Source: Linum tenue (lineage: Eukaryota > Streptophyta > Magnoliopsida > Malpighiales > Linaceae). From it: a stretch of 64,000 nucleotides of DNA. The stretch covers positions 32,529,608 to 32,593,607 of the forward strand of contig CAMGYJ010000010.1 of NCBI GenBank assembly GCA_946122785.1, read 5' to 3'. A model generated the notes under the pieces. It did no database searches, was not told the DNA's origin, and saw nothing but the letters and a program-made list of their open reading frames with translations. Positions within the stretch are counted from its first letter, which is position 1; each line of letters begins with the position of its first letter. The translations under genes and the position numbers were made by a program. Shown one piece after another: positions 44,668-56,665 of the stretch.

Positions 44668-45964
44668 CTAGCTTATTACCCGGCCCGTTGGCCGGAATGT
44701 TTTTTGATTATTCATATTTTTGTGTTACGTTTAAATCTATCAACCCGTTTAATTTTATTGACAATCTGATAAATAAAGAAAAAATATATAGGTTGAATAT
44801 TCGTAGAAATACCATCATCATTTAAGAATATCAACTATAAAAATATATAATTTATCCCATTTTCATAAAGATAATTAAGCCCTCGTTAAAATGTTAGTGG
44901 TTAGTTGATTGTCAAGAAAGATAGACTATAAAAACTCACTGGAATTTCTCACACGACCCATAGATAGTTTGAAGCTGAATCTGAAACATCACAATCCTAT
45001 ATAAAGGGTTCAGTACTTTCCTTTTAAAAACAATATGCACTAATAAAAAAAATGAAGAGTTGTTGATTCAATTCAACTATATACTAACAATTCAATTAAA
45101 AGAGAATTGTCAAAACTTAAAAGTAAATTACAAAATTAGGGTTACTGATTATACAACTTAGAAAGTAGTAATATGATTTGACAACAAACCTATGTTCAGA
45201 AAGCGGGTTGAGTTTCTAACCAGTCCACTAACCCCTTTCATGAAAACAATCCCACAATATTACTTTTCTTTTCGAAATTTAATTTTTCATTAGCACCCAT
45301 AAAAAGTTACTAACTTTCCAAAACCCCAAACAACAAAATATAATTTTTGTTGTGAGAGGAGCAGACATAAAATGACATTCGGGAATAAAAAGTATGTGTT
45401 CACATAAAAATTACTTATATTTATTTTCATTTTTTTAACATAGTCAAGACCAAATGAAAGTCCGGATATAAAGTAAAAAAACATAACTAAACCATTTGAA
45501 GTAGTCGACTCGACTAATCACAAACTCCCTATGAAAGTATTTTACTTTCGATTCCCTATAATTTTCTGTCTCTTGGGGAGAGTGGCATAGTTTTTCTTTA
45601 ACGATTCTCACCAAGCAATTTAGATGAGCTTTGTAATTGGACAACGACGATTTTAATCATGGGTAGTAAAAAAATAGAAAGGGATCTTTTGATTCTTCAT
45701 AGAAACCTGCTTGGCTTTCTCGGTGGGGTTAGAACATGAGCCCAATTTTAAGAAAAGCCTGCTGGGCTTTATGGCCGGGCTTAATAGAGGCTTGAAGTAT
45801 GGAACCGCCAAATTGGTTTTGGCCAAAACCTGTGCTTTTCGGCGGGAAGAAACAAAAATAAAGAGACGAATGGACCATATTACCCCTGACGAAAATTAAA
45901 GGGAGAGCTCCATTTTTTGAATGGTGAAAAGTCTGTAAAACTCCACCATTAATTATTTTATTGA
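44668..45964 (-). mobile_element. Non-autonomous Helitron inside the F-box gene
   Basis: The 3' end on the minus strand is CTAG (44668-44671), with stem CCGGCC (44680-44685) / GGCCGG (44690-44695) just inside and A outside. The 5' end is taken as TCAATAAAATAATTAATGG, read leftwards from 45964 and followed outside by T, because F-box-like coding resumes right after it. The 3' end is firm; the 5' end is an estimate. Confidence 0.65.
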
Positions 45965-46087
45965 TTGCCCCATAGTGGCTTCCATGCACCTGACCAACTA
46001 ATAATGGTTGTGTGAAGAAAATCAGTCATCTGGAAGTCCCGATGCAGGTAATCTCCGGACGGGATACTCTTGCTGGGTAATCCTCAG

Positions 46088-46904
46088 CAAAGTAGTTAAA
46101 ATCGGGATTTTACCTAAAATCGAAAACTGGGGTAAAATCGGAATCGCAAAATCGAATTGTAGAATCGTAGGATTTTAAGTACCATATAGAAATTAACATA
46201 TAATAATATTAATAAGGTAAATAATTAATAACACAAAGATTTATAACATTTAAAGTGATAATTTTCAAGATTAATGTTCCAAAATCATCATTTTAATTGT
46301 TGTTTAATGCGTAACCCAAAATAATTTATGAGGAAGGGATAGAGCTCATGGGGTTTGGCTCTTGTTTTTCATGTTGTGTCTAGGTAGTTTAACTCAAAGT
46401 AGTATTCCGACATCGTCTACTAAGCATGATTTAAAACTAAGAATGACTGAAATCCAATAAAATAATTAATGTCATTGGTTTGGTACAAATATATTCATTA
46501 ATTAAATAATTTGTTAATAATGATGTTAATTCTTACGCACTTACAATATTCTGACAATTGTTTTACCGATGAGTTAAACAAGGAGAAGGGAAAGGGGTTG
46601 ACCGAACCCTAATGAGTTTTTCTTCTTCTTTTCAAATGTTCTTTTAATAGGAAAAATATATGAGAAGATCCCCGCCATTGCCCTTTCCACCGAAAAAGTT
46701 CTGCTTCTTTTGAATTGGCTCAAGCTCCCTATTTAGTTCACATAGGATCAAAATCCCGATTTTGGTACGATTCTACGATTTTAATCCCGATTTTGAACGA
46801 TTTTAAGGTCCACCGATTTTATAGTAAAATCAGGATCGGAATCCCTAAGTAAAATCCTAAAATCCTACGATTTTACGATCAAAATCCCGATTTTGACTGC
46901 ATTG
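46088..46904. mobile_element. hAT MITE, 817 bp, copy 1
   Basis: Exact 8-bp duplication ATCCTCAG (46080-46087 and 46905-46912). Ends are CAAAGTAGTTAAAATCGGG (left) and CAATGCAGTCAAAATCGGG (right, reversed). AAAATCG/CGATTTT words crowd both arms, and the middle is AT-rich. The same element, with the same length, occurs at 62511-63327. Confidence 0.92.
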
Positions 46905-46935
46905 ATCCTCAGGATAGCTGTGATTCTGCACTTAC

Positions 46936-47016
46936 TGTTGGGACGAATAGCTTTGAAAAGCTATAAATGAAATTCCTAATTAATTATCCAGTAAATTTTA
47001 TGTTCGGTTTCTAACA
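46936..47016 (+). repeat. 81-bp LTR relic of the copia family at 59461
   Basis: It starts TGTTGGGACGAATAGCTTTG and ends TTCGGTTTCTAACA, matching both ends of the LTR at 59461-59938 (read on the minus strand) but missing almost all of the middle. Flanks CTTAC (46931-46935) and ATTAC (47017-47021) agree at four of five bases, as expected for a copia target duplication. F-box coding reads through once it is left out. Confidence 0.75.
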
Positions 47017-47430
47017 ATTACCCTATGGAATCCATCAACTGGGCGATTTAGGAAAGTCGCGGTGCCGCCCTGCAATCAGCCCCAGCAGAAAAGGGAAATT
47101 CTCTCGACATAGCTATGGGTTTGGAACAGGTAAAGGGGCTGCTGATCCTTCTGATTCGTCACTTCAGCCTCGGGCATTGCTCCTCTTCAATTCCTCCTCC
47201 GACGAGCGTCCTGCACAAGTGAGCTGGAAGATTTCAAGCATCAGGTCGAGATTGTTCGATTTTTGGAGTGTTATGCGCGTCTCCTGTCGCAGCATTGGAG
47301 TTCGATCTCACGAACGAAGTTTTCGCTCTGCTCTGCTCCTGTCAGGCAACTCGTCATGTACAGGGGTTCCCTCGTACTGTGGTGGTGCCTTGCAACTTTG
47401 GGCTTCACTAGTGGGCTGGGCTAGATGCTG

Positions 47431-49843
47431 TAAAATCTTTGTTCACGACTGCAAGCCCTCATTCCTCGGCCCAAGCCCCTTTAACTCCTACACATATACT
47501 AGACAGAGTTCTTCGCATTTCCTCTTCCTTCAAGTAAAGAAGAGATGAGGGGGAAAAAGGTTACGTAGCAAAAAGCAAAGTGGATGGTAGTCTAGTCTTA
47601 GTCTAGTGGGTCAGGCAACAAGAGAGAGCAAATGGCTCATCAGATAAGCTAATTGACAGACAAGCACGAGAATGTCTGCCATGAATGGGAGAGGGAAAGG
47701 GAAAGGGAAAGGGAAAGGGAAAGGGAAAATTCGTACCAACTGCCATCATCTAGTCATATTCCAAACTTCCTAGCAAGCGAAACTGATCATCACCTATCAA
47801 TTTGAGCTTGTGATTTTTGCAGCTTCCATGGCAACGGATGATAACTAGAGTAGGGTTCTTGATCTGGAGGTGGATGCATGTCCCAATGGATCATACTCAT
47901 CAACAACCATCAGCTGATCATACAGTTTCTTCAACCATAGAGCTTCAAGAGAGAACACAAAAGCTTGTTTGTGCCTGCCAATCACATGTTGGCTCTTTCC
48001 ACTACTTCCCTTCACCGTTCCCCTACTTCCCGTCAAAGAACCAAAAGCATGGATTCTTCTTCTCAAGCCAACACAGTTGAACATTATCAATGGTCATAAA
48101 GAAAGAAAGCCTGATAAGAAGACTTCTTTAACTTTCTCTTTACCTGTTTCTGTTGTTGTTCAAGGGTTTCTGTTTATCATGTGAATTTACTTCTACCCTT
48201 TTGTTTATCCAGATTTATTTCTCAGGAATTCTGCTGCCAGAGTTTTGGTCACGACCTGTGTGACTAGATTGGGATTGGGTTGTCCCGCATGATGGGAATG
48301 TATATAATCTGACTTCTGAGTGAATGAATCATGAAGAATGAGAATGGTCCAATCCTTTTGTAACATAGTAGATACGAGAGATCCACTCTCCATCTCCAAG
48401 CCCTTATCCTGACCTGCAGTTGCTTTGAATTTCATAACAGTTGGATCCAAAATTGATTGACAATGTATGTCTCCAGCTACCCCTTTGACCCCACTTTCAG
48501 GACATGGTCCCTAAAAGGCTGGAATTCCATATATACTGCTTCTCCAACTTCTGCTGCCAATTTAATGTCCATTTTTGAAAACCCATCTAGCAAAAGAAAC
48601 TATTTGAAAGGTCCCCTTTTCTGTTCTGATGGGGAAAGAAGAACAGAACCAGCAGAGGAGGTCATGATTCAATTCCGTAAAACCTGCAAACCTTGAGGGC
48701 AATTTTGAAGTTTAGAAAAAATCATGTAATGGATGCTAAATATGGCTAAACAGGAAGCTTTTGTTGCTTTTGTAAGAAGGAAGGAATATTAAATCATGGT
48801 GGAGTTGACAGAAAGATGAGATGGCAAATATGCATTTGGTATAGCATGCTGCTGCTTGGGAACAGGAAAAAGCTAAAGATGTATAATGGTAATGATGATC
48901 ATAATGACTCAAAATGATGATGATGGAGGAGGAGGGGCCAAACAAATTATGCCCATTAACCAACCTCCCTCATCATGTAAACCAGGAAAATGCCTATAAC
49001 TGTCCTATGTTGGACAAAATTCAGTTGATCATTCATAACATATAACACTTCTCTTTCTTTGTGTACTATTCTCCATTCCTCCCCCTGCTCTGTGAACAGG
49101 TTGTTAAGATGGAATGGTCTGCCTTGGCCTAGCTCCACCACCAGCAACGCAACAGCAATCGATTGATTGATCTTTCTGCAGGGGAAATAGTTGGGAAGAC
49201 TGGTGAAAAAGACAAGTAATGATTTCTTCCAACTATAATTGGAGGCAGAAAAAAGGAGTGCATCAACTAAGGAAAAACCTTCAGAATATCATCTTTGTCA
49301 ATTGGTTTACAAGGTAGGGTTAAATTCAGATCACTGCTGTCGAAAAATATTGCTGATCCGGGAACTTTTTTAGTTGTTAAAATTTGGGAACTTGGAAGTT
49401 CATGCATTGTATTGTACAGACAAGAACCTGACAGACAAGTGGAAATCTGGATTCAATCAGAATTTCCCCCCAAGTCAATTATTATTTCACATGGAAGAAC
49501 AGGCTTGGAGAGAAGCATCAAGGATCAGAATTCTGATGCCGGCTTTGGATAATAGGGCCAAAATCCAGATGGGTTTTGGCCCAAATAATGCCTGCAAATT
49601 GGAACCAAGTGAAGAGAACCACGCATTTTGCCAGATTGATAATTCCTGATTTTGATTGATTTCCATAATGTGACATAGATCACATCAACAATGCACAATA
49701 GGCTTCTCTTCTTCCTGTTCTTCTTTAACCAGCTATACCATACACGTAGGAACCAATTTCCCCTGATTGGACCCTGAAGAAACAAAGAACAAAAGTGGAT
49801 TTGAGCTAAACTTCCCAAAATTACGATACTTATTATTGCTTCT
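47431..49843. other. Spacer between the F-box pseudogene and the NPH3-like gene
   Basis: No convincing gene. Short frames on both strands match no family I know, and no RNA gene is visible. The last 300 bases or so are probably the 3' untranslated region of the NPH3-like gene. Confidence 0.4.
47691..47728. repeat. (GGGAAA)n microsatellite
   Basis: About six uninterrupted copies of GGGAAA. Confidence 0.9.
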
Positions 49844-52299
49844 TCACTCTCTATGCTTTTCACTAGAACTTCTGTTAATAGACAGAAACTTGCTGAACAT
49901 CTTCTTAGGTCTAGATGGGATGGCACAGAAAGCTTTGAACTTTGAAGACCTACTACCAAGCCCACCTTCTGACTGCAAGTCAACTCCATCCAAATCATCA
50001 TCATCTTCAGCCAATTTCATCCTCAAAGTTGAGAGCTTTGATTTGGGAGATTTCAACCCAGAGATACTACTCCATTGATCCTCTGCTGCAACGCTGGCAG
50101 TGGTGCTTAATGGCGCCCCCGGTCTTGATGGATTGATTCCATGTGAGGCTAAGAGTGCTTTAATGTTGCTAGGGAGCTCAGTGACTTTGCCACCACCAGC
50201 CATTGCTGATCTAGCTTGCTCAAAGAAGAGAACTTGTACCACTACTCTTAAAGGGAGCAACTCATTTTGAGCTGCATGCATACAGGCTTCCACGGATAGT
50301 TTCTTGCAGTTTAGGGTTCTACATAACCTTTTCCTTTCAGTCTTGTTCATGTCTGGATGTGCCTGCAATGTCAGACAAAGCCATTTTTTCAGTTAGTCCA
50401 CACTTGAAAGAAACTCAAAGTTTTGTTTACTGTTGATACTTGTCAATTGGAACCAGAACTTTCCCTTGATAGTACCCATATACCATACTTTGACGCATCT
50501 ACGGGTGAGTTAAAAAAACCCAATTTCCTGATTTGTCAATTTTTTTGTACCAAGACAGTTCAAATCATCGGCCCTACAGCCCCAACCCCAACTGCCCATA
50601 GGCCATACATTGTTTTAATAAAAGGTCAAAGAGAGTTGGTTAACTAACTGACAATCAACTCTAATGAGAAAGGGAGTTTCGTTTTTTCTTTGTTGTTTTT
50701 ACCTTGAGATAAATGTCAATGGCTCTGTAGAGATCGTCATGGTCAGGCCTGGAGAACTCTGGTATGGTCTCAGCAATTACCAAGAACTTCGAAAGTGGCA
50801 AATTCACATCCCTGGCAATTACTTGAAGGTAACTATCCACAAGCTTAGCCACTTTTAACTTGGAGCTATGAGAAGCTGAGGACGACCTTCTGCTCTCTTG
50901 AAAATCCAAGTCAATATTCTCAGCTGACCTCGACCTTTGCCTTCTCTCAAACCCTAGCTTGGACCTTGGAGGGCTAGTTGGAGGGCTTTGCCCTTGCAAC
51001 ATGAACTGCTCCAATATGATCATAACCAACTCCACATCATATATTAAACCACCACTCGAATACGAAACCGAAGGTATCAACAAATCATTCACATTAGCTT
51101 CCTCCAATTGAAGCCCAACCCTTCTGGCCAAGTCCACCTTGGATGTTGAACTTGCATTCAGAATGTTGGCTGCCTTCAGTAGCTTGAGCAAAAAGCTACA
51201 AGTCACCGCGCCCTTCTCAGCGGGTAACAAGTTGATGATGGACTCCAAAATCAGCCTATGCTTTGAGTTACTATTATTCGCCTCGTCTCCTGAATCAGAA
51301 TCAGAATCACTACCAGGACCAATTGGTACTGATGGTACTTGTATCTTAGGCAACCATCTAGCTGCATATATCTTCAAAGCCTCACCTACTAAGCTTGACT
51401 TCACTCTCCCACCAGATTTCACAGCAATCATGGTCCTCCAATACAAGTCCAGCCCTAATTCAGCCATGTCCTCAGCCCACCACCCTTTATTCACTGGCTT
51501 CAAACTATGCCTCTGGCTGTCTCCACCACCACCACCACCATTACATGAAACATCATCCCTTCCTCCTCTTCTCGAATAGCTATGCGACAGACTGACTTTA
51601 GAAGGGTTGCAGAGAACTTTGGAGGCGATTGCTTCGATGCATCTGGCTGTGATTCCGAGCTCCTCTGACCATAAAGGGAAGGCCTTTGTGGTCTGGAGCG
51701 TCACAATTGAGTCCTTCCAACCTTGGAGAATGCAGGAGTTGAGGAAGACTTCAAGCTTGTAGATTAAGTTGCCTTTCTCCACTTCTTCCGTCATCTGGAG
51801 GTACTCAGCCGCACACCTAGCAGCCACTATGTTGTGGGCACTCAGTGTGATTGTGATCCCATAGCAGAATTTTGCACAGAGCTCAAATGCGTCGAGCCCG
51901 CCTGGGAAATCTGGGAGCTGGAGGGTTTGGTGCTGGGAGGAGGTTTCTGGCGTCTCTGAACATAGCTTCTGGAGTCTTATGCACTTGGAAAGCAGAGGAA
52001 ACTGTGGGAAAAACTATTCGTCAGCCAAAGAAAAATTAGTACCCTTCTGCTAGCCCCCATGGAATTGTTCAGTAGTACCTTGTGAAGCAGGTATCTACAT
52101 CCTTTAACTTGGATGATTAGATCACTGGAAACTTCCGAAGAGACAGACCTGCATCACAGAAGAAACTCTGGGATGAATCCTCCATGAAAGGAAGTTCATG
52201 AGAAGCAATAGAAGAAGAAAAAAATCTCTCTTTGAATTACCTGACAGCTTCAGAAGAATAGAAGGTGTCTGGCCTGGAACCAAGCTTCATAAACTTCAT
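49844..52299 (-). CDS. NPH3/RPT2-like (NRL) BTB protein
   Basis: Four exons on the minus strand join in phase: 52299-52241, 52148-52079, 52001-50703 and 50362-49844, all with GT..AG borders, giving a predicted 648 aa. The start [14 protein letters not shown] is the usual NRL N-terminus. A BTB/POZ domain follows (about residues 28-130, with [20 protein letters not shown] and [26 protein letters not shown]). The NPH3 domain (about 200-530) holds [16 protein letters not shown] and, in exon 4, [20 protein letters not shown] followed by [10 protein letters not shown]. The C-terminus is Ser-rich and basic. NRL proteins are plant-specific CUL3-adaptor candidates acting near the plasma membrane in blue-light or auxin responses; the exact member is not assigned. 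Everything is intact, so it is probably functional. Confidence 0.93.
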
Positions 52300-54421
52300 G
52301 GCTAGTTTAGTTCTACCCTTAGCTTCTGTATTTTTTCTTCTTCTTCCTTTGTGCCCTGCTACGGATGCTCTCTGTTTTGGCTCAGAAACTTCTCAAAATC
52401 ATTGAAAGTTTCCAGAACCGAAGGGAACAAGAGCTGAAGATTTTCCCCTTTTATTATTTTCAGTAAGCCATTCACTAAGCTGCCCAATTTAGGAGAAAGA
52501 TGAAAAAAACAAGTAGTAACAGGGAACTTCGAGCTACCAAGTGATGCGCCGCCGGACTGCCACTCGCTCCGCCGCCGCCGCCGCTTCTCCGAAACTCCCT
52601 TGAAGATAATTAATGGGCGGGTGGAATTATATTTGCAAGCTGGAGAATCTTCTAATTAGCTGGGCTTTACAAGAGACAAAACCGCTCCCACTCTTGGACG
52701 TCCGGACGGCCATTCTAAATCATTCCGGCGCCGTGAATCGGACGTCGGGAGAAGAGAATAGCTCTTTGATCGCCGGAGAGAAAAAGGAGAGCAAAAGAGC
52801 TGTAAGTTGCTCTTGCTCTGCGGAGGAGAGGAGAGGAGAGGAGAGGAGAGGAGAGAAGGCAAGTGGAGGGACAGAGAGAGAGAGCAAGTTCATAAGTTTG
52901 TGGGGAGCGTGACTGGAGGCGAGAGATAAAGTGGGGAAAAAAGAGAGGAAGACATAAAAGAAAAGTTAGTGAAGAAAATAAAAAGGAAAGTGAAAATTAA
53001 ATGATTATTGCTATTGGACTTTCTAATGAACAAAATTAAAACGGAAAAATAAAAATTCACCCCGTGCGGACGGATTGTTCCTTGTACAGCTTTTCGGTTT
53101 TGCTATAGTCTATGTTCTCATCATTTTAAAAAATAAAATAAATTTCACTCCCCCATTTCTAACATCAATTATTTTTAACATGTTGATGATAATGTTCTTT
53201 CACGTTGTCAATACTAAATTTGTGTACTATAGATGTTATGACGCTTTTACAATTTTGCTTCAAAAATAAATTATTTCTGGAACTTAAATTTCATACCATT
53301 ATTTTTTTTCTAATGTGTACAGAACGAATCAATCAAATAGACCTGGTTTTTAAGCTTTTTCGAACCATGACCCATTTAATTGACCATGTTAATGTTTGAT
53401 AGAGATACGATGGAGAAGAGAATTGAAATAACAAAAATGAAGAAATTAGAAGAAAAAAAAAAGATGGGACCAAGAGAAGCATAAATGATTCTTGCCAATT
53501 GTTTGTTGGGAGTATAAAAAAAATGAAATGAATACACTAATACTATTGTCTTTTCGCGGTGTTATTAGAATTTTTTTATCGTTCGTTGTTTATTATTATT
53601 AGTATTGTTGTAAGTTCATCTCCAATGGAGAGCAAATGAGTCAAATTTTAAGGCTAAATTTTAGCTTTTCATTCACCATTTTTTTTTTTGCTATAATGGG
53701 GCTAGGATTAGAGATAAAATGGGGATGTATCTCTTTCTTTTAAAATGTTAATTTTATTGTTTAATTTGAATAATTTACTCATTATTTTTTAAAATAAAAT
53801 AATTACTAATTAAGACAAACATTTTAATGTAATTTTTAAATTTGGCATAGTTTTTCTGTCACTAAATATGACATCATCCATGATGAAAACACAATAATTT
53901 GCTCAGATGGCCATAGATTCATCACTTGTTTGATATAATCACTTGTGTAATCAAGTTCATCCAAATTTAGCCATAGTGAATTGTGTCATCAATTGTTCAT
54001 CCAACTTAAATCATAACGAGTTGTGTCATTAACTGTCCATCCAACTTTAATCATACTATTGCGAAAGAAATCTTTTCGTAATTCGATAAATGAGCCCTCA
54101 ACTTGGTCATTCTATAATCCACAATTCAACTTCACTCCACAAAAAAATCGTTTAACCTTCGTGCATCTTTGTACACACCAACAACTCGTTATGCATCATG
54201 GGCTCCTCGTAGAGAAGCTTATGAGAGGCAAAGGGAAGCTGATGATAGGCAATGAGAGTATTAGTGTCAACTTCAACATGAATGTGCAGAGATGTTCATT
54301 ATGTACGAAGGCCTCGTGCACCAACACAAGTAACATCATCTCATCATAACAAACTAGTGAGGCATAGTAAGGAAGGCAGTAAAAATAGTTTGATGCAAGA
54401 TTAATTCAACCCAAACATGAC
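52300..54421. other. NRL promoter side and AT-rich spacer
   Basis: The first 600 bp or so (CT-rich and GC-richer) likely hold the promoter and 5' leader of the NRL gene on the minus strand. The rest is AT-rich. Near 53613 the phrase ATCTCCAATGGAGAGCAAAT resembles the end of a plant PIF/Harbinger element, consistent with the transposase relic to the right; no matching right end is seen. Confidence 0.35.
52822..52856. repeat. (GGAGA)n microsatellite
   Basis: About seven copies of GGAGA, roughly 530 bp upstream of the NRL start codon. Confidence 0.9.
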
Positions 54422-55293
54422 CTACGATGTTAAAGTCTTCACAAGGCGATATCGGATGCCCCCTTCCTCATCCAACCAAATCATGATTGGTGTTGTTCAA
54501 TACAAATAGTAATTAAGCTATTGAAATATGTTAGGGGTCGTGACTCATCCTCCCCACAACAAAAACTTACAAATTCTCTAGGGATGCTTGCTTATGGATG
54601 CTCAACTGACTCCCTATATGAGACCTTTCAAATAGGCGAGAGCATCACACTAGAGTGCCTGACAAAATTTGTATCGGTCATCACCAACATTATGGTTCTC
54701 GTTACTTACGGGAACCAAAAGTTGAAGATCTTCGCCGTTGTCTTGATCATAGTGCTCCACATGACCTCTTGGTATGATCTGTTCAATTAAGTGCATGAAT
54801 TGGGAGTGTGAAATTATTTTTACTATATGGTCATACTAGTATATTATATACAAGAAGAAACCAACCATTGTCCTTGAAGGTATATCGTCATGCAACATAT
54901 AAATTTGGTATGTCTTCTTCAGAACACCTAGATCGAACAATGACATCTTGGAGTATCCCCACTTTATGATCATGCGGTCAATGGAATTCTTCCAAAAGTC
55001 AGTTAAGAGGTATATGCAAACATTTATGATCAATGTTATTACTTGGATGACGGAATTTACCTTCTTGAATGAGCTACATTTGTGAAGATTATTAGTAACC
55101 ACAGTAACAAGAAAAGAGGTTGATTGCAAAGTGCCAAGAGGCATACCACAAGGATATTGAAAGGGTCTATGTAATACTACAGCACAGATGGATCATGGTT
55201 AGAGGGTTGAGTCATGTTTGGGATTTGCAAATACTTGAAAAGATTATGTTAAATTGTATTATTATGCACAATATGATATTTGAATATCAATGA
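54422..55293 (+). pseudogene. PIF/Harbinger transposase relic
   Basis: Scattered plus-strand pieces follow the order of DDE_Tnp_4 transposases. YDVKVFTRRYRMPPS comes first. LGMLAYGCSTDSLYETFQIG followed by ESITLECLTKFVS matches the helical region. YYLDDGIY matches the region around the second catalytic Asp. QEAYHKDIERVYVILQHRW then LNCIIMHNMIFEY matches the C-terminal part. Stops and frameshifts separate the pieces, so it is dead. Confidence 0.75.
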
Positions 55294-55507
55294 AACAAGT
55301 TCAAAGATCAACAGTGACAAACATGAATATGAGACTAATCAAGATGACACATTGGTAGGAGCTTCCATTCCCAAATCGTACGAGAATAAAGTGGGAAATG
55401 GGAGAGAGAGAGAGAGCACACCACTTACAAAAATCTTTTGCACAGGTCTAACCCCCAAAATACTCTCTCGACGAGTTTTGAAACGGCTAATCTATAACTT
55501 ATAGTAT

Positions 55508-56665
55508 AGGTAATTATCATAAATGGTCACAAAACTATTCACTTTGTACAAAACGGTCACAAATATTTAATTTTGCACGTTTCAGTAATAAATGTTTGGA
55601 CTAATAGCAAAAATGTAATTCTGTCCATCTCCATCCAAAAAACCGTTACTTTTGTCCAGTCAGCATGCCACGTCATCTAAAATATTAATAAAAAATAATG
55701 GTCAAACCAAATTGAACTGATAACCCAACCGAAAACCCAAGTTCTATATCCACCCAACCCAAATTCTTGGAGACAGAAACACTCTGTCACTAGTGATTCA
55801 ACTAGCCGGACAGAGGAGCCCATCCAAGGAGCGACCGTTGTGTGGGGAAAAAGTTCGAAATTCTCGGAGATGGGAGGAGTCGGAAACCAACAGGAAGAGC
55901 ACTGCTATTGTCGAATAATGGTGCTTCTGATGAATGTCTGGGCTTACCACAACGCAAGAAAAATGGTCTACATAGATCCAGAAACTTGCATTTTCGAAGA
56001 GCAGCACTCAAATGAAGAACGCAAGGGAGGAGTTATGTGGACAAAGTATATGAACCTAACATTGCGTAAGAGGATGGATGAATATACCTTGCTGAGGCGG
56101 TTGAGGACGCTGAGGGAAAGATGGCTATGGGCACTGATAGGGGAAGTGCATTGGCAAGGGATTTACGAGAGGGAGAGAGTGGAAATGTACCGCCAGAAAA
56201 TGAACAAGAATAGGAAAAATATTGGTTGAGAGAAATATGATAGGATACAAGCAGAAACCTCTTGGACGACACCACCAACTGCTTTGACCGTTGGGGAAGC
56301 TTAGCAATTGATCGTGTACAATCTCGACAAAGACGAATCAAGTTGTGAATCTCGGCAGAGCTAAATCGCTCAGGGCAGAGGAAACTGACAATCTTTCTGT
56401 CTTCCAGAATTTGGGTTGGTGGGTATAGAATTAGGGTTTTCGGTTGGGTTATCAGTTTAATTGGGTTTGGTTATTAATTTTTTATTAATAGTTTAGATGA
56501 TGTGGCGTGCTGACTAGACGAAAGTAACGGATTTTGGATGGAGATGGGCGGAATTATCTTTTTGTTATTAGTTCAAACATTTGTTACTGAAACGTGCAAA
56601 ATTAAAGAATTGTGACCGTTTTATACAAAGTGAATAGTTTTACGACAATTTATGATAATTACCCC
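55508..56665. mobile_element. Long-TIR Mutator-like element (1.16 kb)
   Basis: Inverted ends of about 250 bp begin GGTAATTATCATAAAT. The exact 9-bp duplication TTATAGTAT flanks it (55499-55507 and 56666-56674). The centre (about 55790-56420) is GC-richer and open for 129 codons on the plus strand (55840-56229), with long frames on the minus strand as well. No transposase is present. It is a Pack-MULE candidate. Confidence 0.85.
55840..56229 (+). CDS. 129-aa frame inside the MULE, unknown
   Basis: It starts MWGKSSKFSEMGGVG. The second half is rich in Arg and Glu (LRKRMDEYTLLRRLRTLRER) and could be helical. It may be part of a captured host gene or a chance frame, since the opposite strand is also open. 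No family is recognised. Confidence 0.3.
   Translation: MWGKSSKFSEMGGVGNQQEEHCYCRIMVLLMNVWAYHNARKMVYIDPETCIFEEQHSNEERKGGVMWTKYMNLTLRKRMDEYTLLRRLRTLRERWLWALIGEVHWQGIYERERVEMYRQKMNKNRKNIG

Larger units (their letters stand above)
44186..47430 (+). pseudogene. F-box protein gene broken by three transposons
   Basis: Exon 1 (44186-44242) encodes MGSSLPELNLKRDHQDEIQ and ends at donor GTAGGT. The intron ends TTGCTGCAG at 44570. Exon 2 opens with the F-box, EDILMEIFSRLPVKTL and QSVCRRWNTIIN, which recruits SKP1 in SCF ubiquitin ligases. At 44668 a Helitron interrupts it. F-box-associated-type sequence resumes at 45965 (VASMHLTN; then GILLLGNPQDS), is cut by an 817-bp hAT MITE, continues for 23 bases, is cut by an 81-bp LTR relic, and resumes with LTLWNPSTGRFRKV, YGFGTG and ALEFDLTNEVFALL up to about 47430. 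Frameshifts and stops occur between pieces. The substrate is unknown. Confidence 0.8.

Noticed and set aside
47960..48060. Possible microRNA precursor
   Set aside because: No stable hairpin with a recognisable mature sequence could be found by eye.
49525..50004. 159-codon minus frame overlapping the NRL last exon
   Set aside because: Different phase from the well-supported NRL exon and no motif; a shadow.
51139..51579. 146-codon plus frame
   Set aside because: Antisense shadow of NRL exon 3.
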